A stretch of 64,000 bases of DNA from contig NC_059409.1 of assembly GCF_905220565.1 (NCBI RefSeq), positions 4,223,501-4,287,500 on the forward strand, read 5' to 3'. The notes beneath the pieces are model-generated. The model was not told the origin of the DNA, made no database searches, and saw only the letters and a list, made by a program, of their open reading frames with translations. Source of the stretch: Melitaea cinxia. Lineage: Eukaryota; Arthropoda; Insecta; Lepidoptera; Nymphalidae. Made by a program: the position numbers and the translations under genes. The stretch's first letter is position 1, and every line of letters starts with the position of its first letter. Shown one piece after another: positions 1-12,111 of the stretch.

Positions 1-360
1 ACAGGTTCCCTGTGTGGCTACGGTAGTAAAGAATATAGCAACACCCTCTCTTCCCGTGGGTGTCGTAAGAGGCGATTAAGGGATAACACAGTTCCACTAC
101 CACCTTGGAACTTATAAAACCGACCGATGGCGTGATAACCACTCTACTGCTGGCTTTGAAATACACAGGTCGAAGACGGGCAGCAGCATCTTCGGTGCGA
201 CAGAGCCAGCCCTGCGGTCACCAACTCGCCTGGCCAGCATGGTGACTATGAGCAAAACACATGAGTTTGCGCTATTTTTAGCGTGAACTTGTGGAGGCCT
301 GTATCTAGCAGTAGACTGTGATGTTGAAATGATGATGATGATGATGATGATGAATGATGA
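1..360 (+). repeat. LINE 3'-end fragment, GATGAT tail (family E)
   Basis: Truncated 3' part of a non-LTR retrotransposon that continues left of the window. It shares long stretches with 37390-37720, including TCTTCCCGTGGGTGTCGTAA and the block around GGCGAACTTGTGGAGGCCT, and ends in a (GAT)n run at about 331-352. Such 3' tails in simple repeats are usual for this LINE type in Lepidoptera. No reading frame survives. The LINE clade cannot be settled from the tail alone. Confidence 0.75.
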
Positions 361-392
361 ACACAGGGCTGTCTATTTCTAAATTAGGTAAA

Positions 393-574
393 TTAACGCA
401 TGCCGGGTCGAGGTGGCGAATGCAAGCGCGACCCCATCTCGCCCCACCCAGAGGGGCAACTGCTCACACATAGTGGTTTTTTAGTCAGTAGGAGTCTGAC
501 ATAATACCCTCTGGCGCCCCCGCGCCGGAGGGTATCCTTGATGGATTTTCCCCACGTAAAAAAAAGAAAAAAAG
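393..574 (+). repeat. LINE 3'-UTR fragment with A-rich tail
   Basis: A GC-rich block (GGGTCGAGGTGGCGAATGC, then a strong hairpin, then CTTGATGGATTTTCCCCACG) ends in an A-rich tail at 557-574. The layout is that of the 3' end of a non-LTR retrotransposon, and the sequence resembles LINE 3' UTRs I recall from butterflies. No coding sequence is present. Confidence 0.6.
504..535. other. 14-bp hairpin with CCCC loop
   Basis: Arms 504-517 (ATACCCTCTGGCGC) and 522-535 (GCGCCGGAGGGTAT) pair over 14 bp with one mismatch and a CCCC loop. It lies inside the LINE 3' UTR just upstream of the A-rich tail, where stem-loops can serve in template recognition by the LINE reverse transcriptase. That role is inferred. 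Confidence 0.7.
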
Positions 575-2296
575 TTAAATAAGCGCATGCGTTATAGATA
601 TAGGTGTACTATTATTTATGAATTTTTAGGTAATATGCATCATATATAGTTAAATAATTACCTGAACCCTATTCTGAACCGAAGTGAAAATCGAACCTAC
701 AACCATGGAATATAAAGAATTAGGTACTGCTAAATGAGCTAACGAGATAGTTAGAGTATAATTAACAAATGAATATAGCTTCAATTTGTAAAATTGCGAT
801 CCAAAAGTAAATAAATAATAATAATAAATATTTACAACAAATGTTTTATTTATTATAAAGTGCTTTATTGAAAAGCAATTTTCGCATAATTATCGTGATA
901 TAATTTCCATTTTAGTTTCAAAACAACTTCCCAAGTCACCAGAGTAATATGAAAATTGTAAACATGACATTGTAAGATAAATATAACAAAAATATACAAG
1001 CGTATAATATCATTTTTAACCAAAAAAAAAAGAAACAATCTAAATTATATAAAGACAGAATTGCAGCGAAGCCCGTCGAGAGAAGTTTCGTTATCTTTAT
1101 TTCGGCAAGAACTGTCCGGATCATTCTAAGTCGAAATTATACATCGTAAAGAAAAATATTAAGAGCACAGTAAGTACAGAGTACAATGGAGGCGCGTCTT
1201 CGCCTCCCCTAGACTGACACGACAGAAGAAATTACTTAAGAATATTTCCTCAAGATATTATCTTTGTAAAGAGAAAAAATATCGCGAACCAAAGCACTTT
1301 CCCTCCGAGGGCGGGTTTTTGAGGGATTTTGGCCCATCTCGCGTCCGACGACGACCCATTCTCGGTTTTAATGAATTGTACAGTAACTTTGTAAAGTGAG
1401 TATACCATGAAGGTTTCGGCGATAAAGTTTTTATAGGAGTATTATTTAAATTTTATCGACGTAAACAATTTCAAAGCGCGAAGATGTTGTTTAAGATCGT
1501 TAAGAGACAACGCACGGATTAAGATGTGATCCTTCAGTGTTTCTCTTGCTATATTTCATCATATTTATCCTAGATTTCATAATGAAAACGATTCTTATGA
1601 GCTGTTATATCTTTTATTACGAAATTTAAAAATTTACTCATTTAATTGAGATTTTATGTTGAAAATATTAAAGATACATTTTGAGAAGATTAGACATGTT
1701 GTGAAAACAGTAAGAAGTAGGTAAGAATCGTACTCATACCTAATACCATAACATGTACGGGTTCATACTATTGTTAAATTTTTAACATAATTTTTTATTA
1801 TATACCATTTCTGACACTTTTTTTTTAAATTTCATATATATATTTAATATTGTTTGAATTATAGTAGCGATAAATAGTGATAAACATTTCGTGAAGTTTT
1901 TAAACATACGGCTCTGGCGGTTGACAGAATTGTGATCTTCAAACGAGGGTGGAGTCTTAGATACCCGAAAACCAAATAGATTTCAGGAACATAATTTTAA
2001 AGGTAATGTAAGTTATATTATATATTATGTGATATTAGCTATAATAAACCGTGTTTATATTAGCATATATATTACATACACAGGATTAATCATGGATTGT
2101 TAGAACATCGGGATTTTATACGTTAACCTCATCTTAGAGTAAACCGGTTAGGTACTCCTCGAAACACATATATATATTTTTTTTATGTTTTGCTGTCACT
2201 CAGTAGTGGAAACTACGGACCGCTTTAGTTCGATTTAAGTATGTCTATTAATTAATATTATATGTTTTTAAAATATTGATAAGATTTTCATATATT
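575..2296. other. AT-rich stretch, no gene seen
   Basis: Mostly AT-rich sequence without supportable frames. A slightly GC-richer patch at 1180-1400 contains a small hairpin (GGAGGCG 1188-1194 pairing with CGCCTCC 1201-1207) and CpG-rich words such as CGCGTCCGACGACGACCC. It might be a retroelement relic, but nothing identifies it. Confidence 0.5.
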
Positions 2297-2306
2297 ATGT
2301 AGTATG

Positions 2307-2648
2307 ACGCCGCGTTGGCGCAACGGTTATAGCCATGAATTGTACCCGTTGCGCTGGCGGTTGCGGGTTCGATCCCCGCACATAACAAACATTTGTATTG
2401 GCCATACAGGTGTTTGCCGTGGTCTGGGTGTTTGTGCAGTCCTTGTGGGTCTCCCCACCGTGCCTCGGAGAGCACGTTAAGCCGTCGGTCCCGGTTGTTA
2501 TCAAGTACACCTGATAGCGATCGTTACTCATAGCAGGGAATATATCCGTCAACCCGCATTGGAGCAGCGTGGTGGATTAAGCTCTGATCCTTCTTCTACA
2601 CGGGGAAAGAGGCCTATGCCCAGTAGTGGGATATTACAGGCTGAAGCG
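2307..2648 (+). mobile_element. Complete tRNA-derived SINE (family S)
   Basis: A 342-bp SINE bounded by a perfect 10-bp target duplication, ATGTAGTATG at 2297-2306 and 2649-2658. The head carries a pol III A box (TTGGCGCAACGG, from 2315) and B box (GGTTCGATCCC, near 2366), as in tRNA-derived SINEs. The body (CCATACAGGTGTTTGCCGTG to GGGATATTACAGG) recurs in at least six other places in the window. The 3' end reads GGCTGAAGCG. It has no A tail; other copies extend this end as short tandem units. No protein is encoded. Confidence 0.9.
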
Positions 2649-2658
2649 ATGTAGTATG

Positions 2659-4139
2659 GGAATAATAATATCGCCGTACGAGTTACATCTTGTGTAAAAT
2701 TAACTATTATTTACAATAATATATTATTTATATATAATATATTCTCTGTTTTATGTAACGCTGTGTACTTATGCCAAAAAAATTGGTGTTCATATTAATT
2801 ATACGCTCTCATCGAGAGAAGAGACTAGTACTAAGTGCAAGTATATTTTTGTCTTATCAAATAATTCTATACCAAGACAAGAAACCTCTCATGAATAGTA
2901 ATGAAGCGAAAGCCGCGGTTTGTTTAATAGCTATGTTCTGTAAAAATAGTTATTTATATTTAATCCATTTGGCTGGGCTTTGACATATTTGCAAATAAAG
3001 CACAAGCTTATTACTATACAGACAAACCATTGTGATATATTGCTGCGGAGGGACGCCCTACACTTAACCGTGTGTTGTAAAACTGAAGATGATCTGTATC
3101 TTTTTCGTTCATATCTGCAACTCTTTTTAACCGATCTAAAAATAATCTAATAATATAGTTTATGGTTAATAACTCATTTTGCATGAAATATTTAGGTAGG
3201 TACTATTTTCGTTTATTTATTGTTATTACATTTCACAAATATAAACGATAAAAATGTAACACAATATATTCGGTATTTAAATCAATATCTTGATTGTTTT
3301 GGCAATTTTAATAAATGGCACATGAAATACTAATAAATATTTCACTCAGGGTTACCTTTGTTGATTTCTTATAGCTTCTTTTCTTTATTGTTCGATGGTT
3401 CAGATATAGTCTTAAAAAGCTGATATAGATACTAGAAGTTTCATTTTATGTAATTAAATATAAGTACTTATCACAGAATTATGTCACACGTTAACAGATG
3501 AGTGTAGCTTTACTCCTTCAAACATCAAGTCAGACTAGTATACAGAGCGATACGATTTGCAAGTCGAAACAGCCGCAGCATAGCTTTGAATATTTTGCGA
3601 TTCAAGATTTGACTTTAAAATTTGTTGCAACCGCCTATCAAGCGGGCTCGCTTGAGTTGAGTTCTCCGTTATTACACTTGTTTGTTAAGCCCCTTTTCTT
3701 CTACTTGGCGCTTTTTCTTTTTTTTTGGATTTGCTCTCAGCCCCTATTGAATCAATGATGATCAATGATGTACTTGTGTTGTATTGACAGTGCTTTGCTT
3801 TGTTCATCGCTCGGGCTTCTTTTTACTAAGTTCAAAAACTGGAATTGTGATACGAAAATGTTTTATTTGGAGTTTGTTTATTGATAAATACGCAACAAGG
3901 CCTCATTCAGGATTGATAATAAAATTTTGTCACCCAAGAATTGTTGTATAATAAGTAAGAATGAAAATATTTTCGGAGCATATATTATCGTTTTATTATC
4001 ATTTTAAGAGGTTACTAACGGATGATACACAACCATAACAAAATACTATACAGAAAGGTTCATTCACTGTGCTCATTCATATATAGAATCACAACTAACA
4101 TTTGCATTTAATTACATATTTTCATGTACAACATAAATT
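2659..4139. other. AT-rich stretch, no gene seen
   Basis: No recognisable gene. A frame of 86 codons at 3498-3758 has a hydrophobic, low-complexity C-terminal half and no known motif, so chance is the likeliest explanation. Confidence 0.5.
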
Positions 4140-4400
4140 TTTAGGTAATTAAGTCGTGGTAGTGTGCGTAAGCGATCACATGACGTACTCAGTACACAGG
4201 TACTACCACTCAGGTAGCGGCGGAAAAAAGATGTGGGTTTTAGTGGATAGTCTGGCATTGCACTTTAGGCTGGGAGTTTCATACTCCCGTCACCCTTGCG
4301 TGGCAGAGCTAGTGTGTAAACTGCATTTCTTCATCTATATAATGTCACGGTTCCCCTGGTCTATTAAGGATGTAAATAAAACCAGGGTACCATGAACTAA
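4140..4400. repeat. Probable retroelement 3' fragment
   Basis: A GC-richer block (GCGGCGGAAAAAAGATGTGG, TTTAGGCTGGGAGTTTCATA) with an imperfect inverted pair around 4350-4392 (GGTTCCCCTGGT and ACCAGGGTACC). It resembles the 3' region of lepidopteran LINEs that I recall, but no second copy is present here to prove it. Confidence 0.35.
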
Positions 4401-4471
4401 AAAAAATTTATTAAATTAATTAACCCGGTGAGGTAGAATAAAAATATATGTATATGGGCGGGGTCGAGCAC

Positions 4472-4734
4472 TCAATTCACACAAGCTCCAAATGCAGTTC
4501 GGCTCAGGTACTCTCCTGGTTCGCCGTGCAGGTGGTAATCCCAGGAGTCGCGTGGCAGGATTCCGCTATCGACCGGGGGCGGCAGGAACGGGTAGTTCAA
4601 GACCCGGCGGAGTGCACTCTCGTCGTTGGGGTTAGGTGGAAACGTCGAAATTGGTGACCCAAACGTCGAACTTGGTGACCCAAACGTCGAAATTGGTGAC
4701 CCAAACGTCGAACTTGGTGACCCAAACGTCGAAC
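4472..4734 (-). CDS. Candidate exon with 7-residue repeats, unrecognised
   Basis: On the minus strand an open frame runs from a possible splice acceptor (TTCCAG preceded by a T-rich tract, near 4735-4765) to a TGA at 4472-4474. It begins with repeats of STFGSPS/STFGSPI and continues into a non-repetitive tail containing YPFLPPPVDSGILPRDSWDY and ends TAFGACVN. An AATAAA lies downstream near 4407. GC content is well above the surroundings. Against this, all frames are open across the repeat, no family is recognised, and no upstream exon is visible. It could be the 3' exon of a host gene or a piece of a mobile element. Confidence 0.22.
4642..4733. repeat. 21-bp tandem repeat, about 4.4 copies
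   Basis: Units start at 4642, 4663, 4684, 4705 and 4726. Odd and even units alternate at one base (ACGTCGAAATTGG versus ACGTCGAACTTGG), so the higher-order period is 42 bp. The unit length is a multiple of three, which keeps frames open on both strands. Confidence 0.95.
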
Positions 4735-4790
4735 CCTGGAACGCGCCATCAAAACACAAAAAATAAGCGTTCCAGCACTATTCGCAAACA

Positions 4791-4846
4791 TCCACGGCAC
4801 TGCGTTACAAAAGAAAGCACCTAAATTGTAGCAGTAGTGCCGTGGA
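4791..4846. other. 11-bp inverted repeat
   Basis: TCCACGGCACT at 4791-4801 pairs perfectly with AGTGCCGTGGA at 4836-4846 over a 34-base loop, immediately beside the 21-bp tandem repeat. It may be a foldback or a terminal repeat of a small element. Confidence 0.7.
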
Positions 4847-4860
4847 ATCATAAAGCCAGA

Positions 4861-6464
4861 AGCGGAGATAATTATTTTTTAAAAGTAGGTTAACTTATAT
4901 TTAAACATACAATTATAATAAAAAATATTAAAAATGAGGGTAGACTTGAAAGATGAAATCTAAGAACATAATTGAGATGAGATTTATGCTACTGAATACA
5001 AATATTAAATTTTACATTAGGCATGATTACTTGCATTAAAACTACATAAATTGCCCGCCATACAAAAACACCACTTACCCAGTTTGGGGGCGATAAACAC
5101 TGACACTATATATATTTGTTGAATCGAGACAATGCTAAGCAAGGATCACACAATTTTATAAAGTACGGTTACGATGCTTAAATATATATTAACCACCGCA
5201 TAGAGACCGTAATAAAAGGTGTGATGTGCGTTAACTATTTCTTGAGACAAAATTCCAAAAATGAATGACGCGGCGGCGACCAGTACTGCCGTTTTTATAA
5301 GCCGAGACAAAAGATTCATTTGAATTTTTGAAAAAGATAAAATGTTGCCCGCGCGAACATATAAATGCCGGTTGATGAATTTATTATTTTTCGGTAGAAA
5401 AAAAAAATAATTTATTATAAAATAGTGTATCATAAATTACTGTAGATTTTCATTTCATTTAATTATAATAAACTAATGTTTTTTTTTTTAAAGAAAAATC
5501 ATTTCACGTATTTAAAATATTAAATTTAAGCATATTTTAATTTAGCAGCACAAATCATGTACGTATAAAGTTACAATAAAAAAGGTAATTTAATGCTATT
5601 GAATTTTTACCGTCTTGTTTTTTACATCATCAATCTAAACTTGTGTTATTTTTAAAATTTCACACAAAAAAATGTGAAATAGCCAATACGTTGTCGGTAA
5701 TACTATAATGTAATCATTACATATTACTAGAATAAAGAAATGCATGGAAGTGGGCTCAAAATATAAATGACTGCATGAAATTTTACATCAGTACGTGTAG
5801 AACAAGTATATTGAACCTTCCATTTTATGCACGAAAAATTTCTTTTATTTCGTCAAAAGAAAGTCAAGTGAACGAAATGAGAATGAATATAGATTTTGTG
5901 TGAAATTTTTCGTTTGCTTTGAATTATACCTTAAACTCTCAGATAATAGACTTAATTTTTCATTAAAAAAATATTTTAATTAATTCTTGAATTAATTCTT
6001 CTGTAATATAATCATTTCCGGTGAAAGTAATGAGTGAGTGTATTTAAAAGATATTATGTATAATATTTTAAAATTATAAGTAATAGTTGTATGAGTCTAG
6101 TTAAGTTAGTTAGTTAGTTAGTAAGTTAGTTAGAGTAATAGTTGTACGATTATTATCAATATTAATTTGATTGGAATCAACACTTTAGTTCAAAGCTAAC
6201 TTAACTTACCTCAATTGTTACTTTGTGATTCCGATATTTACAACAGGGTGTTATCCCGTAACAAAGGCGACTGTCGCTAAAATAATTGCGCCGTTTAAAA
6301 TTGGTAATGATTGGAGTTGAGCTAACATAGACAACGTCTTATCTGCTTCAATCTTTTTACTCAAATAATTACAAGCTTAAAATATCTGTCATTTATTCAA
6401 AGGAATACATGGGTAGTATTTGGGGTGCAAACAACAAACATCATCAACTAAATCTATGGTATTG
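4861..6464. other. AT-rich stretch with TTAG microsatellite
   Basis: No gene supported. A (TTAG/AGTT)n microsatellite with one interruption lies at 6102-6134. It is a tetranucleotide run, not the insect telomere pentamer TTAGG. Confidence 0.5.
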
Positions 6465-6467
6465 TTA

Positions 6468-6773
6468 GGGGACATTCATTAATTATGTGAGCTCAGAAAA
6501 GGGGGGCGGAGTTCAATGAAATCTCATTTAAACCGAGGGGGGGATAATCGGAAATCTCGGAATAAAATAATTTAGTTTCCGCTTTGTATTTCATTTATTT
6601 TAAATAAATTAACTATAGTATACTTGAACAGTTTATTTTTTCCCGTCAATCTCAATTAAATTCAACGTCAATCTCACGTAAGACGAGGGAGGTAAATCTC
6701 ACTAAATCTCACCTAAGGGGGAGAAGGGTCTACACTGATCGAAAAATAGCTCACGTAATTAATGGATGTCCCC
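6468..6773. mobile_element. MITE with TTA flanks
   Basis: A 306-bp element with terminal inverted repeats. The left end GGGGACATTCATTAATTATG continues to GTGAGCT, and the right end read in reverse gives GGGGACATCCATTAATTACG and then TGAGCT, with two mismatches in about 26 bases. TTA stands on both sides (6465-6467 and 6774-6776), which fits a PIF/Harbinger-type TWA target duplication. The interior has G-rich runs (GGGGGGCGGAG, GAGGGGGGG) and no reading frame, so it is non-autonomous. Confidence 0.8.
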
Positions 6774-7147
6774 TTAGTTACATCATTGTTCATAAGGGTT
6801 TATATTTCTGAATTTACTTGAATTTGAATACCCTTTGAATACCCTTTGCACAATTCTGAAATCAACTAGCAATGGACATCTGTCAATCATATTTAAATGT
6901 AGAATCGGTCGGGGAAAAAGTCTTTTCGTATTTTCTAGTAAAAAGTTACAATAAAATCTTTTGATTGTTTTGTTTGTAGTTGACTAGTTTTGATACCATG
7001 AAAAGGTAACATTTTCAAAAATACAAAACAGTCCCGTCACTTTCAAAATGGGTGAATTCAACTAAGAAATTCGGTACATTTTAAAGTTTTACTTTAAAAA
7101 GGGAAAAAGGCGCAAAAAAATCTTACGTATATGGGCTAAAATTGGAT

Positions 7148-7300
7148 AAAAAATTGAGAGCCTTAGACTGCGTAGTTTTAATGTATCCACCATATAACCC
7201 CGATCTTGCACCCTCAGATTTCCATCTGTTTCTGTCTCTTGAAAATTTGTACAGCAATCCTGTCCACTACCTACGAGATGACGTCAAGTTTTATACCTAA
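7148..7300 (+). pseudogene. mariner-type transposase, C-terminal fragment
   Basis: An open stretch of 50 codons reads KKLRALDCVVLMYPPYNPD and then LAPSDFHLFLSLENL, ending RDDVKFYT and a TAA at 7298-7300. PPYxPDLAPSDxHLF is the hallmark of mariner transposases and contains the third catalytic aspartate of the DD34D triad. The earlier catalytic residues are missing. A GTCGGGGAAAAAGTCTTTTC motif at about 6908-6927 may be the 5' inverted terminus of the same element, with most of the interior deleted. No 3' terminus was found. Tc1/mariner enzymes cut and paste DNA at TA sites; this copy cannot make a functional enzyme. Confidence 0.85.
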
Positions 7301-9395
7301 CCGACCTAATACATACTTATATGTGTGAAAGTAAATTATAAACAGCGCTACATCCGCTTGATTATTTATTAACAGTATAATATATTGGTGGTATCATAGA
7401 TCAAGTAAAAAAAGGTAGATAACGCACCTAGAACAGAAAACTGAAGCCACTTTTTTAAAGATGTGTGAGTGAGTGAAGTGTTGACACCTTTTAAAAAAAG
7501 TCCCTAAAATTTTTATTAAACAATTAATTTAATATAGGTAAAATGGGTATGTGAAAATAAAAACATGTTTATAGTTTTAAATAAATTTACTAAAAATAAA
7601 ACAAAAAATCGGTAGAATAATAAAAAAATATATTCGTAAGATAATCGTATGAATGGACACTTTCTATCCCCTCTGTTTATTTGTTTTCAGTTTGCAGTCG
7701 GTTTTTTTTTAACTATTTTTCTTAAACCTAGAATCCTTTATGTTGTATAAGTTTTTTAAATTTTTGTCGCTTAGAACTCAGAGTCATCGTCATTGTTTGC
7801 ATTTTACTAATATGATGTAGTCTTATGTTCAAATATTTTTCAATCACTAATCGTATTAAATTGACTTTATGCGCATGGCCAGCATAATCGTGGTCATTTT
7901 CTCAGTCTTACAGCCGCTACCCATTCACCTCTTATTAAAATATTCGTTGGAAACCTAAAACCATGAAATTTGATAGTAAAATATGGGTACCTAGTTTACT
8001 CAAAAATTGTAAAAAGTTAAAACATAAAACAAACGAGTTAATAATTCATAAATATATTTTGATTTTTTTATTTTCAATTTATGTAACATAAAATAACACG
8101 AGAAAAAAAAACAATAATTATGTCTACTTTTTACTTAATTATTTTTCTGATTGCGTACAATTTACTTACCCACATTTTGGGGTATTGAAAAAAAGAACTA
8201 CTGGCAACACTCCCGTGGTACGTCATTTCGTGACATTGAAATTATAAGTTCCGAATAACCTCAATATTATTTTGGAATAACAATAAATTTAAAGTTTTAT
8301 ATGTACTTACGTGTGAAACGATATTCCTTCAGATTTTTTGTTTACTTTGGTATTGTTTTTGCACCATTTAATCACACAAGACGGCATTTTATAAGCAAAG
8401 TTACTGTATGAAGTCTCGTGACATACTAACGAAAATGAGCGTAGTTTGATGCATATGTGTGCGTGAGCGCGTGTATTTACTTGAAGGAGCCGAGTTTTGT
8501 GGCTTCACTAACAACAAAGGCCGCGCATTATCTACTTTTTTTTACTATATCTATGGGTGGTATACCACGTTATACCACGTTTAAGCTATTTGTTATCTGT
8601 GCTGAGAAATGTCAAATGTTCCGTGAAATCAATGGCTTCTGTTACAACGCGTCCTGCTTTGTAAACAATGTCGATAATATAAATATTTTATTGTAAGACC
8701 AAAAAACGGTATGTTCGGTAAAACAGTTCTCTTCTAGCGAAAATTTAAATGAAAATGATTTTTTTTTATTTCAGTACCATCGAGTTATTTTACCCATTGT
8801 GATTGACTCCCTTAATTAGGTGCAGAAAGCACCTGAGTCAGATGGAGTCGTTCTTCCATTATTCAGTTGAGAAAAAGAATAAACCGCAATAGAGACCTTT
8901 TATACACTAATTTTTATATAAACGCGTGAAATATGTACGTAAAGACACAATCATAAAAATTCAAACATGTTCAAATGCATAAATATAAATAAAATTTATA
9001 TAATTAATTTAAAAAAGCACTCCTGTATTTTTTTATTTGTGGAGAACAGCACAACCTCCATGAAGGCGTGCGATGCAAGACAGAGGATGAGAAAATTATT
9101 CACAGAAATATAAACCTACAGTAAAAATGTACTTATTAACTCATAATTATGAATTAGGATAGTGATCTTTATTATAAATTTTAAAACTATGTAATGCCTG
9201 TGCTCATCTTATTTGCGCAGAGAATATCACATACAGTGTTATACATACATATGTATGTGGCAAATCAAGTACATCTAAATAGTTCTCAGTGACTTAACAT
9301 GTCTTGTGTCTGAAAAATCATGCGGAAAACAGTTGGATTCGGTTAGAACCGGTTTGAGCCAGCGGTGGTACCAGTTATTCATCAGTTATTCCGTG
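7301..9395. other. AT-rich stretch, no gene seen
   Basis: No gene recognised. An 11-bp tandem duplication containing TATACCACGT lies near 8560-8581. The 79-codon frame at 8457-8696 has no motif. Confidence 0.45.
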
Positions 9396-9520
9396 TGTGT
9401 AATCAGTATTGCTTTGTTTCGGTCTGAAGGATGAGTGAAACAGTGTAATCTCAGGCTCATGTGACGTCGCTGCTCACATATCGTCGTTGACAGCAAACAA
9501 ACATCCTAAGTTGTCGTTAA
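9396..9520 (+). repeat. Possible degenerate SINE body
   Basis: The run TATTGCTTTGTTTCGGTCTG followed by GAAGGATGAGTGAAACAGTG resembles the central part of a common lepidopteran SINE as I recall it. It is truncated on both sides and no second copy is present here. Confidence 0.3.
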
Positions 9521-10756
9521 TACCTCATTTAAAATTAATGTGTATGCACAAAGGTTTTTGTTTTGTCTGTTTATCTTAGCCTATGTTTCTACCTTCCTGT
9601 TGTCATAACCGTTTGTTAATTCAAAGTTTGGTAATTTAATTGTATTGGATATCAGAGAAAAAAAATTGAAATTGAAAATTGTACTTTTAAATGTTAAAAA
9701 CTTGTACTACACATGACAGTATTAAGGTTACAATTTTTTTACGTCTGACATATGAGCGCTGTTTCATTTCAAATACAATGATAAAGTATTGCTAAAATTA
9801 TAGTTTAAATGTCAGTTGGCAAATATAATCTTTTAAATATTATGTATATTTTTAGGATACAAATATTAAAAAATATAAATTTGAAAGAATTTACGTTCCA
9901 AATCAGTGGTAGCTTTATAATAATTAATAAAGTAATTTTTTTTTTTGTAAAGTGATGATGAAAGGCGCTTTAAAAAACTTAGTTTAGTAAATTAAGGTTT
10001 GGTTTCATTCATTGATTACATAGGTTGAAATTGAAAAAAAAATCTGGATCGTTGTATTAAAGATTAGTAATCTGAGGCACTAATTTTTAAAACATGTGTA
10101 GCAATTCGTCACATTCGTTATAAACTTCAATATTACGTTAATATTTAAAAAAGGATGAAAAAATATGAATAATAAATGTATGAAATTGTGTAATTATTAG
10201 AAATAGTGATAAGAAAAAGTAAAACCTTATTATTTATTTCAAACACAATTTCATATAACAAAATTTGATTATTAAAAACTGTTGACAAATACACAAAGCA
10301 TAATTATAAAGGGACAAAGTTAAATCCAATTCTCAATACTGGATAGTTCGAATATGATCAGGACAACAAGAGAAAATTAAATTACAATTATAAAATTTAT
10401 GAAGTAAACAGAAACAGTAACGTGTACGAAATACTTTTCAATGTTTTATTATGAACGAACCTTCACCCTAGAACAAGGGAAATTAGCATCGCAAAACAGA
10501 ACGGACCGTGCCTTGAATATTTCGCGGATTACAAATTTGAATTTGAAATTAAGATAAGCTAAACGTTGAACATCTTAAATATTACATTGATTTTTAATAA
10601 TATAAAATATATAAACTCTCTGGAATAAATTGACAACAGTCAAAGCTAGAAAATTCGTCGACGGAAATATTAGGTCAGAAGTATTAAAGGACAATAGGTA
10701 TGGAAGGAAAATGGAACTACTTCTGTTTGTTTAACAAAAAAAAAAAACTATTTTTA
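9521..10756. other. AT-rich stretch, no gene seen
   Basis: Only AT-rich sequence and short poly-A or poly-T runs. Nothing supportable. Confidence 0.45.
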
Positions 10757-10945
10757 ATCGCATTCAGCCTGTAATATCCCACTGATAGATATAGACCTCT
10801 TTCTTAATACACCACGCTGCTCCACTGCGGGTTGGCAAATATGTTCCTTACTGTGAGTAACAATCGCTATAAGGTGTAGCACAGTGGGGAGACCCACAAG
10901 GACAGACATCCAAACCGTAAAGAAATATTTATACCTATACAAATA
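10757..10945 (-). repeat. SINE family S, 3' fragment
   Basis: Reverse-strand copy of the SINE body and 3' end: TCAGCCTGTAATATCCCACT, CACCACGCTGCTCCACTGCG and GGGGAGACCCACAAGGAC match 2307-2648 read backward. The pol III head is missing, so it is 5'-truncated as is usual for reverse-transcribed insertions. Divergence is visibly higher than in the 2.3-kb copy. Confidence 0.8.
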
Positions 10946-11333
10946 TATCTTTTTCTGTAATAATATCTTAATTTTTTTTACTATACGTTTTTCCTTCTTT
11001 TTTTGGTTTAGTCTAAATATTATTGGTATATACTGTTTTTAGTATATGCGTATTGTTGGCCCTTTTTAGAACGATGCCCTAAAAAGTTAGAAAGTACAGT
11101 CTAGAATGAAAGTAATAAATCTTTTAAGTGAATGGTGAGGATTAACCTTTGTGTAATGTTTTTAATTAAATGAATACTTACAAAGTTCAGGTTTATTTAT
11201 TGCTTTTTAATAAAAATTCTTACATAAACCATTTTAAATTAACTAATTTTATTATGGCTTTTGAAAACTTATAAACTTTGAAAAGTTAATCTTAATGGAT
11301 AAATTGTCAAAATATTAATATTACTGTATTGTC

Positions 11334-11812
11334 AACTAGCTGCTGCCCGCGACGTCGTCTGCGTAAACGCTATACAGCACCAAAAATACCTACGATAATA
11401 CCTTTTAAAATAACATTCATTTACCCGTTTCTTCTTTATATTTCATATCTACAGAAAAATCTCATAGATAGCGCTGCTTTCAAATTTGTCTACTTATATT
11501 CATTTAATTATGTTTATCGGCTTAGTTACTTATATTGCGTGATTTTTATAGTGTGAAGCTAGCTTACATAGCATGGTTATTAACATAATAACAACAACAT
11601 TCAAATATGCGTCGTTAGATTACACGTTGATGCGTTGAGGAAATAAAGGTTCACTGCTTATTCCCGGTAGGTGATAGCATGATAATATGTAGCCTATATG
11701 TTGATTCGACTTCTTAATAATATTCGTGCCAAATTTGAAGTAAATCCATGCGGTACTTTTTAAGTTTATCCCGGACATACATACAGACAAACAGACAAAC
11801 AGACAAAAATTC
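11334..11812 (+). repeat. CTAGC..CCCGCGAC-type interspersed repeat
   Basis: Starts ACTAGCTGCTGCCCGCGACG and ends with a run of ACAGACAAACAGACAAACAG, both typical of an abundant lepidopteran non-coding repeat. Related copies stand at 18720, 37186, 60105 and 63149, although the interior differs and this may be a separate subfamily. Confidence 0.55.
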
Positions 11813-12111
11813 TAAAAACTATATTCTTGGCTTCGGTATCGATTGTAGATCACACCCCAAGTATTCTTTTAAAAAAATATTCAATGTACAGTTTTGACTT
11901 TCCTACCATTTTATTATTTGTATACATAGAAGTAATGATAATTTTGTTTATAAATAGTTTAAGCTTCCGTATTTTTTTTACGAATGAACATTGCTTAACA
12001 TATTTGGTTTCATTAAAAAAAAATTTTTTTTTTAATATTTCATAATTATATTTTGTTTTTCATTTGAATGAAAAACTCAAAAACAAAAAAAAAGGCTTTT
12101 TTACTTTCGTT

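Noticed and set aside
3498..3758. 86-codon frame ending in a hydrophobic stretch
   Set aside because: The hydrophobic part comes from T-rich DNA; no start context, no family, no second exon.
6102..6134. TTAG repeats as interstitial telomere sequence
   Set aside because: The unit is the tetranucleotide TTAG; insect telomeres use TTAGG.
8457..8696. 79-codon frame
   Set aside because: No motif, contains a tandem duplication, and composition matches non-coding flanks.
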